Numbered from the stretch's first letter, positions 1 to 8,404 are shown. The stretch is DNA of 64,000 nucleotides from PALSA-1335 sp965231025 (GCA_965231025.1 OZ246407.1:1178001-1242000), one strand, 5' to 3'. The notes: generated by a model not told the origin, from the letters alone. Numbers and translations: made by a program.

Positions 1-103
1 AGGAGAAACTAATCAAGAAGAACTTGATCCATCAGATGAGGCAACCATTTGGTCAGCGGTTCGAACCACGTCAAGGAACCCCACCAGATACTCACCGCAA
101 AGA

Positions 104-2110
104 CTAGACCGGTTTGTTTTCGGGAAGACTATAAACCTGAAAAGGAGGATTTTTTGCGTAATAATAATTACCTCCGTCATATTCGATTTTAACCACAAAA
201 GGCTTTACGGCACCTGCCTGCTCCATCCTCGACGTCAGCCTTTTAGCATACGATTCAAGCGGCTTGGGTACCTGTGAAACCAAAGCTGCATCGGCGGGCA
301 CCTCCTGTACCTGTTGCGTTCCCGATTCATAATTGATGGGCATGGGCAAAGCCTCCAGTGTGGCCATATCAGGCTGATCCGGATCCTGCCGGGCGATGGC
401 CTGTAAAATCATTGTTCGATACCGGCCGAACGACTCTGTGTGCCAAAAGGTATCCTCCGCAATCGCCATTCTTCTTTCAAAAAAGGAGTTGATTTCAGGG
501 TTATTTTTTGCAAGCACCAACCGGGCCGCATCCATATTTTCTTGCTTCGAATCATTCATTGAGTAAACGTTTCTGGACTTGCATTTGGAAAAAGCAGAAC
601 GGACAGAGTCAAGATGAGCGCGTTCGGATTCTGGAATTGCATTATACGTTTTCAGTACCCAGTCCGCCTGTTCAGCGTCAATATCAATCTTCCCGTCATC
701 ATGCTTAAAAACAAAAGACATAATGATACCTTCAAGAAAGATATGAACATCCCGCGGAGTATCCTTAAACATCTCCGTAAACTTCGGATCACCGGATTGC
801 GACCAGGGAAATTTATTTTGATCAACGATACCGCTGACATAATCCCTGATCGTCGAAGGAGGATACGTTGTGTAATAATTATCAAGTTCCTGCTTCAGGG
901 AATCCATGTCATAGTTAAAGCCTACCGATCGGAAAAGCCCCTCAAGATAAAGTTTTGCGCACGCTCTTTTTTCCTCAAGCTTGGGGTCGCCGGGATTATC
1001 CGGATACAGCTCCAGGACCTTTGCGTCGGTATACTGGCTGACCTCTTTTTCGAACCGTATTTTCGGCCGGATGTGTTCAAAAGCGGCTTTGACCGCGGAA
1101 AGTGAATCTCTTTGCCCCTCAGGGATCAAGGCGAAAGTTTCCCTGATCACCGCAAGATCCTCCGGAGGAATGGTGCGACCGCCACCCGAATCGGCAGGAA
1201 TCCTGGAATCAAGCACCCCCTCCATATAGGCCTTCACGTCCGGCGATGCGTTCTTGTAAAATTCAGCCTCCTTGCTGTCTTTCCAGAATGGGCCCTCCGT
1301 TCCGGAACCCAGACTATCCACGAAACTTTTGACCTTGTTGTCCCCTCCGGCATTTTCATACGCCGAGCGGATCGCATCTTCCGTCCCTTTCTTGTCGGGC
1401 GTTAACTTAATACTCGTCAGCAGTCCCTCAAGATATGCTGCTCCCAGCTGACGTCTCCGCTCAATATCTTCCTTGACCGCCTTGGGGTCTTCCGGAAAGA
1501 GTGCGGTGACTTTTGACAGAGTGAAGTCCTTTCTCGCGGCTTCGCGCCGTGATTTTTGTTTTTGCTCAACGGACATTTTGGCAGCTTCCTCTATTTTACC
1601 GATCATATCCGCTTTATGGGACTCGATTTCCAGGGCCGCCCTCATCTGGCTTTCACTTTTTCCCCAGTCAACATCAAACTGATCGCACGCCAGACGCGCC
1701 TCACCAACGGACTTTGCATTCTTAACGGCCTGCACAAGGGAAGCGGGAGTATTTTCCGGAAAGGTAAAAAACTTTTTCACGTCCTGCCACTGTTCCAGGG
1801 AGAGGTTTTCCGCGATGGTTCCTTTCAGAGCCGCACCTTTGCCTTTGGCATCCGGCCCGCCCAGTTTGACATAAGAATCCTGTGCCGCACTCAACCTGAG
1901 CCCTGCAGGTATGACTGCATCGGCGGATTTGTTGACAGAATCCATGAGTTTACGTATCTCCCCCTTTTCAGCGCTCTCTTCCGCCTTATATTTGGTATCG
2001 TCAAGAGTCATGGCCGTGGCATATTCCGAAGCTTCCGCCTGTTCAACTTTCGGCACAACATCAGCCGCTTCCGGAGTCTCAAAATACACAGCCCGTGACG
2101 GCATGGACAT
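104..2110 (-). CDS. Unknown cytoplasmic protein with an internal ~160-residue duplication
   Basis: I do not recognise a family. There is no signal peptide or membrane segment. The protein is rich in Lys, Glu and Asp and looks soluble and helical. Numbered from the upstream ATG at 2146, residues about 205-365 and 368-525 are two diverged copies of one unit. Each copy has two YxEG-type motifs (YLEG near 238, YMEG near 307, YLEG near 400, FLEG near 470) and ends in a similar helix (IPEGQRDSL near 341; IPESERAHL in the second copy). I chose the ATG at 2110 (668 aa) because AAGAGGA lies 8 nt upstream, a Shine-Dalgarno rare in this window; the ATG at 2146 (680 aa) has none. The small gene at 2153-2509 is just upstream on the same strand and probably co-transcribed. 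Function unknown. Confidence 0.7.
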   Translation of the reverse strand: MSMPSRAVYFETPEAADVVPKVEQAEASEYATAMTLDDTKYKAEESAEKGEIRKLMDSVNKSADAVIPAGLRLSAAQDSYVKLGGPDAKGKGAALKGTIAENLSLEQWQDVKKFFTFPENTPASLVQAVKNAKSVGEARLACDQFDVDWGKSESQMRAALEIESHKADMIGKIEEAAKMSVEQKQKSRREAARKDFTLSKVTALFPEDPKAVKEDIERRRQLGAAYLEGLLTSIKLTPDKKGTEDAIRSAYENAGGDNKVKSFVDSLGSGTEGPFWKDSKEAEFYKNASPDVKAYMEGVLDSRIPADSGGGRTIPPEDLAVIRETFALIPEGQRDSLSAVKAAFEHIRPKIRFEKEVSQYTDAKVLELYPDNPGDPKLEEKRACAKLYLEGLFRSVGFNYDMDSLKQELDNYYTTYPPSTIRDYVSGIVDQNKFPWSQSGDPKFTEMFKDTPRDVHIFLEGIIMSFVFKHDDGKIDIDAEQADWVLKTYNAIPESERAHLDSVRSAFSKCKSRNVYSMNDSKQENMDAARLVLAKNNPEINSFFERRMAIAEDTFWHTESFGRYRTMILQAIARQDPDQPDMATLEALPMPINYESGTQQVQEVPADAALVSQVPKPLESYAKRLTSRMEQAGAVKPFVVKIEYDGGNYYYAKNPPFQVYSLPENKPV

Positions 2111-2152
2111 TGCAAGGTCCTCTTTTTTACAATGGGTAAACTTCATGACGGT

Positions 2153-2509
2153 TTAAGAAATATTTTTAAGAATATTTTCAGCTTCCGTATGTTCCTTCTT
2201 CTCAACCGATTGCTTTCGTTCTTCATATTCCGCTTTCACTTTGTATCCCGCTTTCTCCGCGCCAACGACAAAAGCATGCATCGCACTTTCCTGACTGAGG
2301 GCAAACTGCACATTGATATCGCGCTCAGTGATGAACTGTTCAAGAATAATCGGATAAAGCCGGCGGAGAACCGTTTCATCGCCACTCTTCAATGATTCTT
2401 CGATTTTCATGAGACTTTCATCCAAAAGATACTGCTGCACGGAAGAATGCTCCATGAGCCATTTGAAATTCTCGAGACTATAGGGCGAATTTGCCGTTAA
2501 TGGTTCCAT
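2153..2509 (-). CDS. Small hypothetical protein, helical
   Basis: A 118-residue protein of unknown function: helical, charged, no signal peptide, with a Glu/Lys-rich C-terminus (EERKQSVEKKEHTEAE). An in-frame ATG at 2563 exists, but a good sigma70-type promoter (TTGCCG, 17 nt, TATAAT) lies between the two ATGs at 2535-2563, so the start at 2509 is preferred. It is the first gene of a likely two-gene unit with the large duplicated protein downstream (42 nt gap to that gene's chosen start). Confidence 0.6.
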   Translation of the reverse strand: MEPLTANSPYSLENFKWLMEHSSVQQYLLDESLMKIEESLKSGDETVLRRLYPIILEQFITERDINVQFALSQESAMHAFVVGAEKAGYKVKAEYEERKQSVEKKEHTEAENILKNIS

Positions 2510-2534
2510 AAGGCAATAATAACAATATCGTGTA

Positions 2535-2563
2535 ATTATAGCACAATTAAGGCAATGCGGCAA
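2535..2563 (-). promoter_or_regulatory. Sigma70-like promoter for the 2153-2509 unit
   Basis: On the minus strand: -35 TTGCCG (2558-2563), 17-nt spacer, perfect -10 TATAAT (2535-2540). The predicted start of transcription lies about 20 nt upstream of the ATG at 2509. Confidence 0.65.
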
Positions 2564-2741
2564 TGGCCTGCGAAGCGTCCCACGTACAACAAAAGTCGCG
2601 CTTGATTTTTATCCATTTCCCCCATACTCTAGGGCCTTCCGTCGGACCACAATTCCGTGCGTCTTATGGAGAGAAAGGCCCCCACGTCTGCTTCTTTGAA
2701 ACCAACGACCTCAACTGCCACCCTCCCGGAGGATAAGAAAC

Positions 2742-3539
2742 ATGAATTCCATCGTGTTCAATGACCTCCCCGGAGAGGTCAAAATGGCGCTGTACCTGTT
2801 CTGCGGTCTGGTGATCGCGGTCGGGATGCTGGCCATTCCGCGGCGAACACTCCAAACCATAGGCAAGCTGCCCAGAATGTCGCCGAACTGGATATCGTTC
2901 TGGCGGCTGCCGATGCTGTGGATAGGAGTCATCGTCTACCTGACCCTGAGCCCGTTCACGGGCTTCTGTATCATCGTCTTCGCCGTGATGCTTGACCGGC
3001 TCGACGGAGCGGTCGCTGACGCGCTCGACGCGCTCAACGACCCGAACTTCCCCGGTAAAACCATGCTGGGAGAGTGGTTCGACCCGTTCATCGACAAGCT
3101 CACCTTCCCGCCGTTTCTGTGCGTGTTCTGGTGCAAGGAACTCCTGGCACCGGAATTCATGGTTCCGATGATCCTCATCGAAATCGCGAGCACGGTCATA
3201 CGCCCGCCGGTGATGCCGGACAAAGAAGGTAAATCCTACATCTTCAGCAACCCGGAGAACATGTTCATCCTGTTCCTGCAGGTCAAAATCAGGAGCGGGA
3301 AATCCAGCGGCCCGGGCAAGATCAAGGTGCTCCTCCAGTGCATGAGCATGCTTGCATGCCTGCCGCTTGACCAGCACTGGATGGAGTTTTCGCTTTGGAT
3401 CCCGAACGGACTCCTCTTTGGAGCCGTCGTCTTCGGATTCCTGAGCGTCGTTTCAAGGTTCAAGCTGCACGCAAAGCTGGACGCCGTCGTCGACAAGATT
3501 TCGGCCGCGTTCGAGCGCAGCAAGCAAGTTGCAACCTGA
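2742..3539 (+). CDS. CDP-alcohol phosphatidyltransferase family membrane protein
   Basis: This 265-aa integral membrane protein carries the CDP-alcohol phosphotransferase signature. The family pattern is DxxDGxxAR...GxxxDxxxD; here LDRLDGAVAD is followed by GEWFDPFIDK (residues about 86-115), so the four acidic residues are kept but the usual Arg after Ala is Asp. The family moves a phospho-alcohol from or to CDP-activated lipid (PgsA, Pss, CLS-like); the substrate cannot be told from sequence. Hydrophobic segments flank the motif and one lies near the C-terminus. The start is fixed by a strong Shine-Dalgarno (CGGAGGAT, 8 nt before ATG). G+C and G/C-ending codons are visibly higher than in neighbours, suggesting recent transfer. 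A terminator hairpin follows. Confidence 0.8.
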   Translation: MNSIVFNDLPGEVKMALYLFCGLVIAVGMLAIPRRTLQTIGKLPRMSPNWISFWRLPMLWIGVIVYLTLSPFTGFCIIVFAVMLDRLDGAVADALDALNDPNFPGKTMLGEWFDPFIDKLTFPPFLCVFWCKELLAPEFMVPMILIEIASTVIRPPVMPDKEGKSYIFSNPENMFILFLQVKIRSGKSSGPGKIKVLLQCMSMLACLPLDQHWMEFSLWIPNGLLFGAVVFGFLSVVSRFKLHAKLDAVVDKISAAFERSKQVAT

Positions 3540-3546
3540 GGGCATC

Positions 3547-3584
3547 GACCCGGCCACGTCTAAAAAACGCGGCCGGGTCTTTCG
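3547..3584 (+). terminator. Rho-independent terminator after the CDP-alcohol transferase gene
   Basis: Perfect 9-bp stem GACCCGGCC (3547-3555) / GGCCGGGTC (3571-3579), then a short T-rich tail (tctttcg). It starts 7 nt after the TGA stop and lies between convergent genes. Confidence 0.7.
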
Positions 3585-3592
3585 CCATACAT

Positions 3593-5110
3593 TTATTCCA
3601 ACAGCCTCATGCCCCCGGCGACAACCCTGGAAACCACCGCCTGGAGCCGGTCGAACTGAAACAGCTGGGACCAGCGGCTCACGCGCACACCCAGGACTTT
3701 GGCGACCATCACGTTCTGATCGCTTTGTTGAACCGCATTCAGCCCCCTTCCTCCGGCAAAAACCAGTTTTGGTTCACTCGCGGCGATCTTTCCTTTGCCA
3801 TTTTTTAAATTTCGCACACCGTCGGAACCCAAACCGATAAAGTTATTATTGACCTCCGTGTTCTTCGTGTTTTTAAGATGAACCCCATACTCTTTATTTC
3901 CGGAAATCACGTTCGCCTCACCCAAAAGTTCGCTTCCCCCGATAACATTCCCTTCTCTTGTTCCTTCCTCCCCATTGATCAGGATACCGCTCCCTTTATT
4001 CGGAAGAGGAAAAGTTCCGGAAACATCCGTACCGATCGAATTCCCCTGAATCAGATTCTTGTCACCCTCCACAATCCAAATCCCGTTCTGCCCGTTGGCG
4101 GAAATAAGATTTTTTTCCTCCGGAGTCGACCCGCCAATCAGATTATAACTTCCCCCGGCATTGATCCGGATACCGGTCTTTGTGTTCCCCAGGGAAATTT
4201 TACCCGTCACGTCGGTGCCGATCTTATTTCCCTTGATAAAATTATGATAACTGCCGTTCAAGACGATTCCGGAGCCGTCATTCCCGGCAATCAGATTCGA
4301 CTGCCCCTTCCCGGTGCCACCAATCAGATTCCTCCCGGAAGTCGTCAAGGCAATGCCGTTCCAATGGTTTGCCACAGGTTTCGTCCCGGTAACATCCGCG
4401 CCGATAACATTGCCCTGGATCGTATTGTCAGAGGAATCCACCATAAAAATCCCCGTATTGCCGTTCCCTGAAATAATGTTTCCCGCACCGGCTTTTCCTA
4501 TAACGGAAAAATCAGCATCCTTCATGAAAATCCCGTAGTTCGAGTTTGGCGTCGAAGCCGGAAGAGTGCCATCCAGATTCGTGCCGATAGTGTTACAGGT
4601 CACCGTGACCCGATCCGCTCCAATAAAAATTGCCGCCTCGGTCATGCCAAAAATGTTCAGCCCCTTGACCGAACCGCGATCCGACAACGACTCTTGAAAA
4701 CTCAAACCATATTCAACGTTGCCACCGCCGTTCAGGGAAACAAATAAATTTCCAAGGGAACACCCCGCATCTTTTTCCCCAGACCCGGTGGTTCCATCGA
4801 TATGAATTTCCGAAGCAATCTCTGGCAATGGAGCAACAAGATTGATGGTTCGGACATTCTCCTTCCCAACACCAAAAACGATAGTATCCGATCCGGCCGA
4901 ACCGGAGACACAATCCCCACCCGAAAGATCACTCCCCTTATTGGCGTTATCAATGGCCTCGGCAAGTTCACAGGCACCATCCCCACGCGCCCTGAGGTCG
5001 CCGTCGGCATTCACGGTAATAGTCGCGGCCGATGCAAAAGAAGGCAGCAACAAAAAAGTCACCGAAGCAAACGCTGAGAATAAATTCCCGATGGAAAAAT
5101 GAGTCTTCAT
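3593..5110 (-). CDS. Secreted parallel beta-helix protein with CSLREA-type N-terminus
   Basis: 505 aa. Residues 1-28 form a signal peptide ending ASA|A, so the protein is exported. Next comes a CSLREA-like segment (GDGACELAEAIDNAN, about 43-57), typical of secreted right-handed beta-helix proteins. About 300 residues of repeating coils follow, built on NxI-x-G-N and NLIGG patterns, as in NosD/pectin-lyase-like folds. No catalytic residues can be assigned; an adhesive or polysaccharide-binding role is an inference. The last ~45 residues (after about 460) lose the beta-helix pattern and are rich in Val, Arg and Leu, with no sorting signal or membrane anchor; a frameshift near the end is possible. 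It is a single-gene unit behind a strong promoter. Confidence 0.75.
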   Translation of the reverse strand: MKTHFSIGNLFSAFASVTFLLLPSFASAATITVNADGDLRARGDGACELAEAIDNANKGSDLSGGDCVSGSAGSDTIVFGVGKENVRTINLVAPLPEIASEIHIDGTTGSGEKDAGCSLGNLFVSLNGGGNVEYGLSFQESLSDRGSVKGLNIFGMTEAAIFIGADRVTVTCNTIGTNLDGTLPASTPNSNYGIFMKDADFSVIGKAGAGNIISGNGNTGIFMVDSSDNTIQGNVIGADVTGTKPVANHWNGIALTTSGRNLIGGTGKGQSNLIAGNDGSGIVLNGSYHNFIKGNKIGTDVTGKISLGNTKTGIRINAGGSYNLIGGSTPEEKNLISANGQNGIWIVEGDKNLIQGNSIGTDVSGTFPLPNKGSGILINGEEGTREGNVIGGSELLGEANVISGNKEYGVHLKNTKNTEVNNNFIGLGSDGVRNLKNGKGKIAASEPKLVFAGGRGLNAVQQSDQNVMVAKVLGVRVSRWSQLFQFDRLQAVVSRVVAGGMRLLE

Positions 5111-5135
5111 ACCGGTTGTATTAACGTATCATACT

Positions 5136-5164
5136 ATTATAAAACAACAATGACCGCAGGTCAA
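5136..5164 (-). promoter_or_regulatory. Strong sigma70-like promoter of the beta-helix gene
   Basis: Minus strand: TTGACC (5159-5164), 17-nt spacer, perfect TATAAT (5136-5141), 25 nt upstream of the ATG at 5110. Confidence 0.75.
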
Positions 5165-5198
5165 TTATATTGACAGACAAAACAATGATAAAAAGGCT

Positions 5199-5822
5199 CT
5201 ATCTCAAACTCTCAATCGCCAGTTTACGGTCCCCGGCTCCAAAAATATAAGAACCCGCTACCAGAATATTAGCACCGGCCTCCACACATTTTTTCCCGGT
5301 CTCAGCGTTAATGCCACCATCAACCTCAATATCCAGAGTTGGCTTCAACTTCCTCAATTCCGCAATTTTTCCCAAAGCACCCTCAATAAACTTCTGCCCC
5401 CCAAACCCCGGATTGACGCTCATAATCAACACCATATCCACGTCGTCCAAAACCTCCCGTATCATTTCAAGAGGAGTCGCGGGATTAATGGAAACGGCCG
5501 CCTTCACTCCCAGTGACTTAATCTGCTGGATAACGCGGTGCAAATGCTTGCAGGCCTCCTGATGGACGGTAATGCTGGCAGCGCCCGCTTTCACAAAATC
5601 TTCCACGTACCGTTCGGGATGTTCAATCATCAAATGAAGATCCAGCGGCAGCTTGGACTTGATGCACTTCACCACGGGAGCCCCGATGGTAATATTCGGT
5701 ACAAAATGGCCGTCCATCACATCAACGTGCAAAAGATCAACGTAGGATTCAACCGAAGCGATCTCCTCGTTGAGCCTTCCGAAATCCGCCGACAGAATGG
5801 ATGGAGCGATTTTTGTTTTCAT
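5199..5822 (-). CDS. rpe: Ribulose-phosphate 3-epimerase
   Basis: Interconverts D-ribulose 5-phosphate and D-xylulose 5-phosphate in the non-oxidative pentose phosphate pathway; cytosolic TIM barrel. The 207-aa protein has the usual family landmarks: SILSADF (8-14), HVDVMDGHFVPN (32-43; metal-binding and catalytic His/Asp), HLMIEHPE (63-70), MSVNPGFGGQKF and EVDGGIN (second catalytic Asp), and a C-terminal phosphate-binding AGSYIF. It is slightly shorter than the common ~220 aa but complete. Last gene of the minus-strand operon with rpiA, the RpiB-like fragment and prs (72 nt after rpiA). Its product, xylulose 5-phosphate, is the substrate of the phosphoketolase encoded at 9134. Confidence 0.96.
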   Translation of the reverse strand: MKTKIAPSILSADFGRLNEEIASVESYVDLLHVDVMDGHFVPNITIGAPVVKCIKSKLPLDLHLMIEHPERYVEDFVKAGAASITVHQEACKHLHRVIQQIKSLGVKAAVSINPATPLEMIREVLDDVDMVLIMSVNPGFGGQKFIEGALGKIAELRKLKPTLDIEVDGGINAETGKKCVEAGANILVAGSYIFGAGDRKLAIESLR

Positions 5823-5894
5823 GAATGCTGATTAACTTCACCTCTATTATACCTCAAAAAAACGATTCTGAGCAGCCCCAAAAAAGAGTCCAAA

Positions 5895-6575
5895 CTATTT
5901 ACTGAGGACTTTCGGTCCTTTTTCCGTTCCCACAATAACCGTCGTTGCCATATCCAAGAACAAGCCGTGCTCGACAATGCCGGGCCTGCGGCCCAGTTGT
6001 TCGGCAAGGGTATAAGCGTTGTCGATACCGTTCTTGAAGGTACACTTCGCCAGATAATTCCCGTTATCCGTCATGGCGGGTTTCCCGTCCTCCATCCACA
6101 GCTCCGCCTGGCACCCCGGAAGCGTATTCAACCATCTCACATGAGCCTTGGCCACAAACGGAACGATCTCCACGGGCAAAGGACACTTGGTCCCCAGTTT
6201 TTCAACCATCTTGGACTCATCCACGACCACAATAAAATGTTTGGCGTGAATTTCCACGATTTTCTCACGCAGAAGCGCCTTTCCAAGTCCCTTGATCAAA
6301 TTAAACTGCGGATCAACTTCATCGGCACCGTCCACCGCCAGATCCAGGACCTCATACTCTTCAACGCTTCCGAGCGGAATACCCAAAGTCTTCGCCAAAT
6401 CTTCGGTACTTTTGGAAGTCGGCACCCCCACGATATCTTTCAGACTGCCGTTTTGTAATGCCGCCCCAAGCATCTCAACAAAAAACCTGGCCGTTGAACC
6501 CGTTCCCAAACCAAGAACCATGCCGCTTTTGACGTAACCCAAAGCCTCTTTGGCCGCCTGTTCCTTCAGATTCAT
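5895..6575 (-). CDS. rpiA: Ribose-5-phosphate isomerase A
   Basis: Isomerises ribose 5-phosphate and ribulose 5-phosphate. The 226-aa length is normal for RpiA. Motifs seen: GLGTGSTA (22-29, phosphate loop), DGADEVDP (substrate-binding acidic loop) and KGLGKALLREKI, which carries the catalytic Glu and Lys region. The start codon overlaps the stop of the upstream RpiB-like gene (ATGA, 6572-6575), so the two are probably translationally coupled. It sits between prs and rpe, linking PRPP synthesis to the pentose phosphate pool. Confidence 0.96.
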   Translation of the reverse strand: MNLKEQAAKEALGYVKSGMVLGLGTGSTARFFVEMLGAALQNGSLKDIVGVPTSKSTEDLAKTLGIPLGSVEEYEVLDLAVDGADEVDPQFNLIKGLGKALLREKIVEIHAKHFIVVVDESKMVEKLGTKCPLPVEIVPFVAKAHVRWLNTLPGCQAELWMEDGKPAMTDNGNYLAKCTFKNGIDNAYTLAEQLGRRPGIVEHGLFLDMATTVIVGTEKGPKVLSK

Positions 6576-6799
6576 ATTTTGTTGGTCTTACCGAACATCA
6601 GAACTCCGACGGGCTTTTCCTCAACCGCGATTTTTTCGGCAAGTTCCCTCTTGATCGTATCAAAGTTCGTGGTGTCGTTCTCGAACATTCCCAGATCGAC
6701 GAACTTGATCCCTTTCTCCTTCAAAAAATCCTTAAAAAGCTGTTTCACTTCGTGACTGTCCATGTCACCGCCAAGATAGACTGTTGTATTTTTGTCCAT
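6572..6799 (-). CDS. Half-length RpiB-like protein, probably non-catalytic
   Basis: 75 aa resembling only the N-terminal half of the RpiB/LacA/LacB sugar-phosphate isomerase family: VYLGGD... where RpiB has the FGCDH type, KQLFKDFLKEKGIKFVDLG aligned with the K...L...G..V.D.G segment, and VGVLMFGKT in place of the GILICGTG catalytic loop. The usual active-site Cys of that loop is Phe and the His after the first Asp is missing, so isomerase activity is unlikely. The start at 6799 is preferred over 6844 because the longer form would overlap prs by 32 bp. It is coupled to the genuine rpiA by a 4-bp overlap. A regulatory or sugar-phosphate-sensing partner of RpiA is conceivable but is inference. 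Confidence 0.65.
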   Translation of the reverse strand: MDKNTTVYLGGDMDSHEVKQLFKDFLKEKGIKFVDLGMFENDTTNFDTIKRELAEKIAVEEKPVGVLMFGKTNKI

Positions 6800-6812
6800 A
6801 GCAGAAAAAAAA

Positions 6813-7751
6813 TTAAAAAACAGATGAAACCGATTTCGATTCATGGATATTCCGGATAGCCTTCGCCAGCAAAGGAGCGACGGAAATCACATTCAGCCCC
6901 GGGAACATTTTTTCGGGAGGAAGCGGAATGCTGTCCGTCACCACGACTTCCTTGAACTTTGCGCCGCGCAAACGTTCAACCGCCGGGGGTGAAAACACCG
7001 CATGGGTGGCAACCAGATACACTTCGTCTTTCGCTCCTTTTTTGAGCAAAGCCTCTTTTCCGGCAATGGTCGTGCCGGCGGTATCGATCAGATCGTCGTA
7101 AATGACGCAGGTCTTGTCCGCGACGTCACCCACCACGTGCATCACCTCGGCCACGTTATGTTCCGGGCGAACCTTATGGATAATGGCAAGTTCGGCGCCG
7201 ATTCTGTCGGCAAAACGCTTGGCCACCTTGGCCGCACCCGCATCGGGAGCCACAACCACAAGGTCCTTGAGCTTCTTGCGCTGGAAATAGTCCACAAACA
7301 ACTTCACCGCCGTCAGATTATCGACCGGGAAATCAAAGAAACCCTGTTCCTGGTCGGAATGAAGATTGATGGTCATCACATGATTGGCTCCGGCCGCGGA
7401 AATAAGGTTGGCCACCAGTTTGGCGCTGATCGGTTCGCGTGGAGTAGCCACGCGGTCCTGACGCGCGTACCCGTAATGGGGAAGAATCACGTGAATCCTT
7501 TCCGCAAAAGAACGCTTGAGGGCATCGATCATGATAAACAGCTCCATAAGGTCCTCGTTGACCCTGGAAGTCGCTGTCTGAACCACATACACGTCGCATC
7601 CGCGTATGCTTTCCACCGGTTTCGCGTAAATTTCATTGCACGCAAACCGCTTCAGCACCATTTCCGAGAGTTTGATGTGAAGATTCCTGGCTATGGCTTC
7701 AGCAAGTTCGGGATGGGAAGAGCCTGAGAAAAGTTTGAGTGGAAGAGACAT
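6813..7751 (-). CDS. prs: Ribose-phosphate pyrophosphokinase (PRPP synthetase)
   Basis: Makes 5-phosphoribosyl diphosphate from ribose 5-phosphate and ATP, feeding nucleotide synthesis. 312 aa, normal length. Visible motifs: an N-terminal LFSGSSHPELA, the flexible ATP-binding region HYGYARQDR, an APDAGAAKVAKRFAD segment, and the PRPP loop VIYDDLIDTAGTT. It has two type I phosphoribosyltransferase-like folds. The gene is 8 nt after an unknown gene and 13 nt before the RpiB-like gene, within a pentose phosphate operon that supplies its substrate. Confidence 0.96.
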   Translation of the reverse strand: MSLPLKLFSGSSHPELAEAIARNLHIKLSEMVLKRFACNEIYAKPVESIRGCDVYVVQTATSRVNEDLMELFIMIDALKRSFAERIHVILPHYGYARQDRVATPREPISAKLVANLISAAGANHVMTINLHSDQEQGFFDFPVDNLTAVKLFVDYFQRKKLKDLVVVAPDAGAAKVAKRFADRIGAELAIIHKVRPEHNVAEVMHVVGDVADKTCVIYDDLIDTAGTTIAGKEALLKKGAKDEVYLVATHAVFSPPAVERLRGAKFKEVVVTDSIPLPPEKMFPGLNVISVAPLLAKAIRNIHESKSVSSVF

Positions 7752-7759
7752 AAAAGTGA

Positions 7760-8323
7760 TTATGAAGCGGATTCTGCAACTGAACCGTCCATGGCGTCCA
7801 GAACCCCGTGAACCGATTTTGTCGTAACATGCGCCTGGATTGGTACGACAAGCCTTTGCAGGGTTTGCTCGCCGAAAGGATCAGATGGCGGCTTTACTTT
7901 AGACCACTCCAGGAGTTCCTGCAAATATTCATCGATATCCTCATGGTCACCGACAAACGATTGGGCAAGAACGGCCTCCAGAACCCTGCGGGGAGCTCCG
8001 GAAAACTCGGCCTCAAACTCCTCAAGTGACATGAAATCAGAACCGTTCTCCTCATCATCAAAAACATCTCCGGTTCCGCAGAGCGACTCAAACCAGACCG
8101 CAAACCGCTCACTGATACTATCAATCAGAAAAATTGCGGAGTTACTTCCGCGCTCACTGAAGAGATCTGCCTTTTCCTTTTCAGTTTGCCCGCCCGCACC
8201 CCGCTCAAAATAGCCGATAAGATACTCCAGAAGTTGCCTTTGAATCTTGAGCTTTGATCTCAACCGTACCATCGAATCATGAGCAAGCTGTTGTTCATCC
8301 CCTGAAGATCGCATCGATTCCAT
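7760..8323 (-). CDS. Hypothetical acidic protein, first gene of the prs-rpi-rpe operon
   Basis: 187 aa, no recognised family, no signal peptide or membrane helix. The N-terminal 60 residues are helical and basic; the middle and C-terminus are Asp/Glu-rich (FDDEENGSDFMSLEEFEAEF). The ATG at 8323 lies 39 nt downstream of a -10 box. Only 8 nt separate it from prs, so it is expressed with the pentose phosphate genes, but nothing in the sequence shows a role there. Confidence 0.65.
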   Translation of the reverse strand: MESMRSSGDEQQLAHDSMVRLRSKLKIQRQLLEYLIGYFERGAGGQTEKEKADLFSERGSNSAIFLIDSISERFAVWFESLCGTGDVFDDEENGSDFMSLEEFEAEFSGAPRRVLEAVLAQSFVGDHEDIDEYLQELLEWSKVKPPSDPFGEQTLQRLVVPIQAHVTTKSVHGVLDAMDGSVAESAS

Positions 8324-8362
8324 AATGGAGAGTCCGTAAATGAAAAAATGCTTTTGTGAAAC

Positions 8363-8390
8363 ATAATACCACGAATTGCTGGAAATACAA
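8363..8390 (-). promoter_or_regulatory. Promoter of the prs-rpiA-rpe operon
   Basis: Minus strand: TTGTAT (8385-8390), 16-nt spacer, TATTAT (8363-8368). It overlaps the divergent plus-strand promoter of the HAD-phosphoketolase operon, so the two operons share one regulatory region. Confidence 0.6.
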
Positions 8391-8404
8391 TATTATGGTA
8401 TAAT
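8376..8404 (+). promoter_or_regulatory. Promoter of the HAD-phosphoketolase operon
   Basis: TTGCTG (8376-8381), 17-nt spacer, perfect TATAAT (8399-8404); 38 nt upstream of the ATG at 8443. Overlaps the divergent promoter of the prs operon. Confidence 0.7.

Noticed and set aside
2..268. Plus-strand open frame entering from the window edge
   Set aside because: About 88 codons without recognisable features, mostly antisense to the 104-2110 gene; could be the tail of an upstream gene but there is no support.
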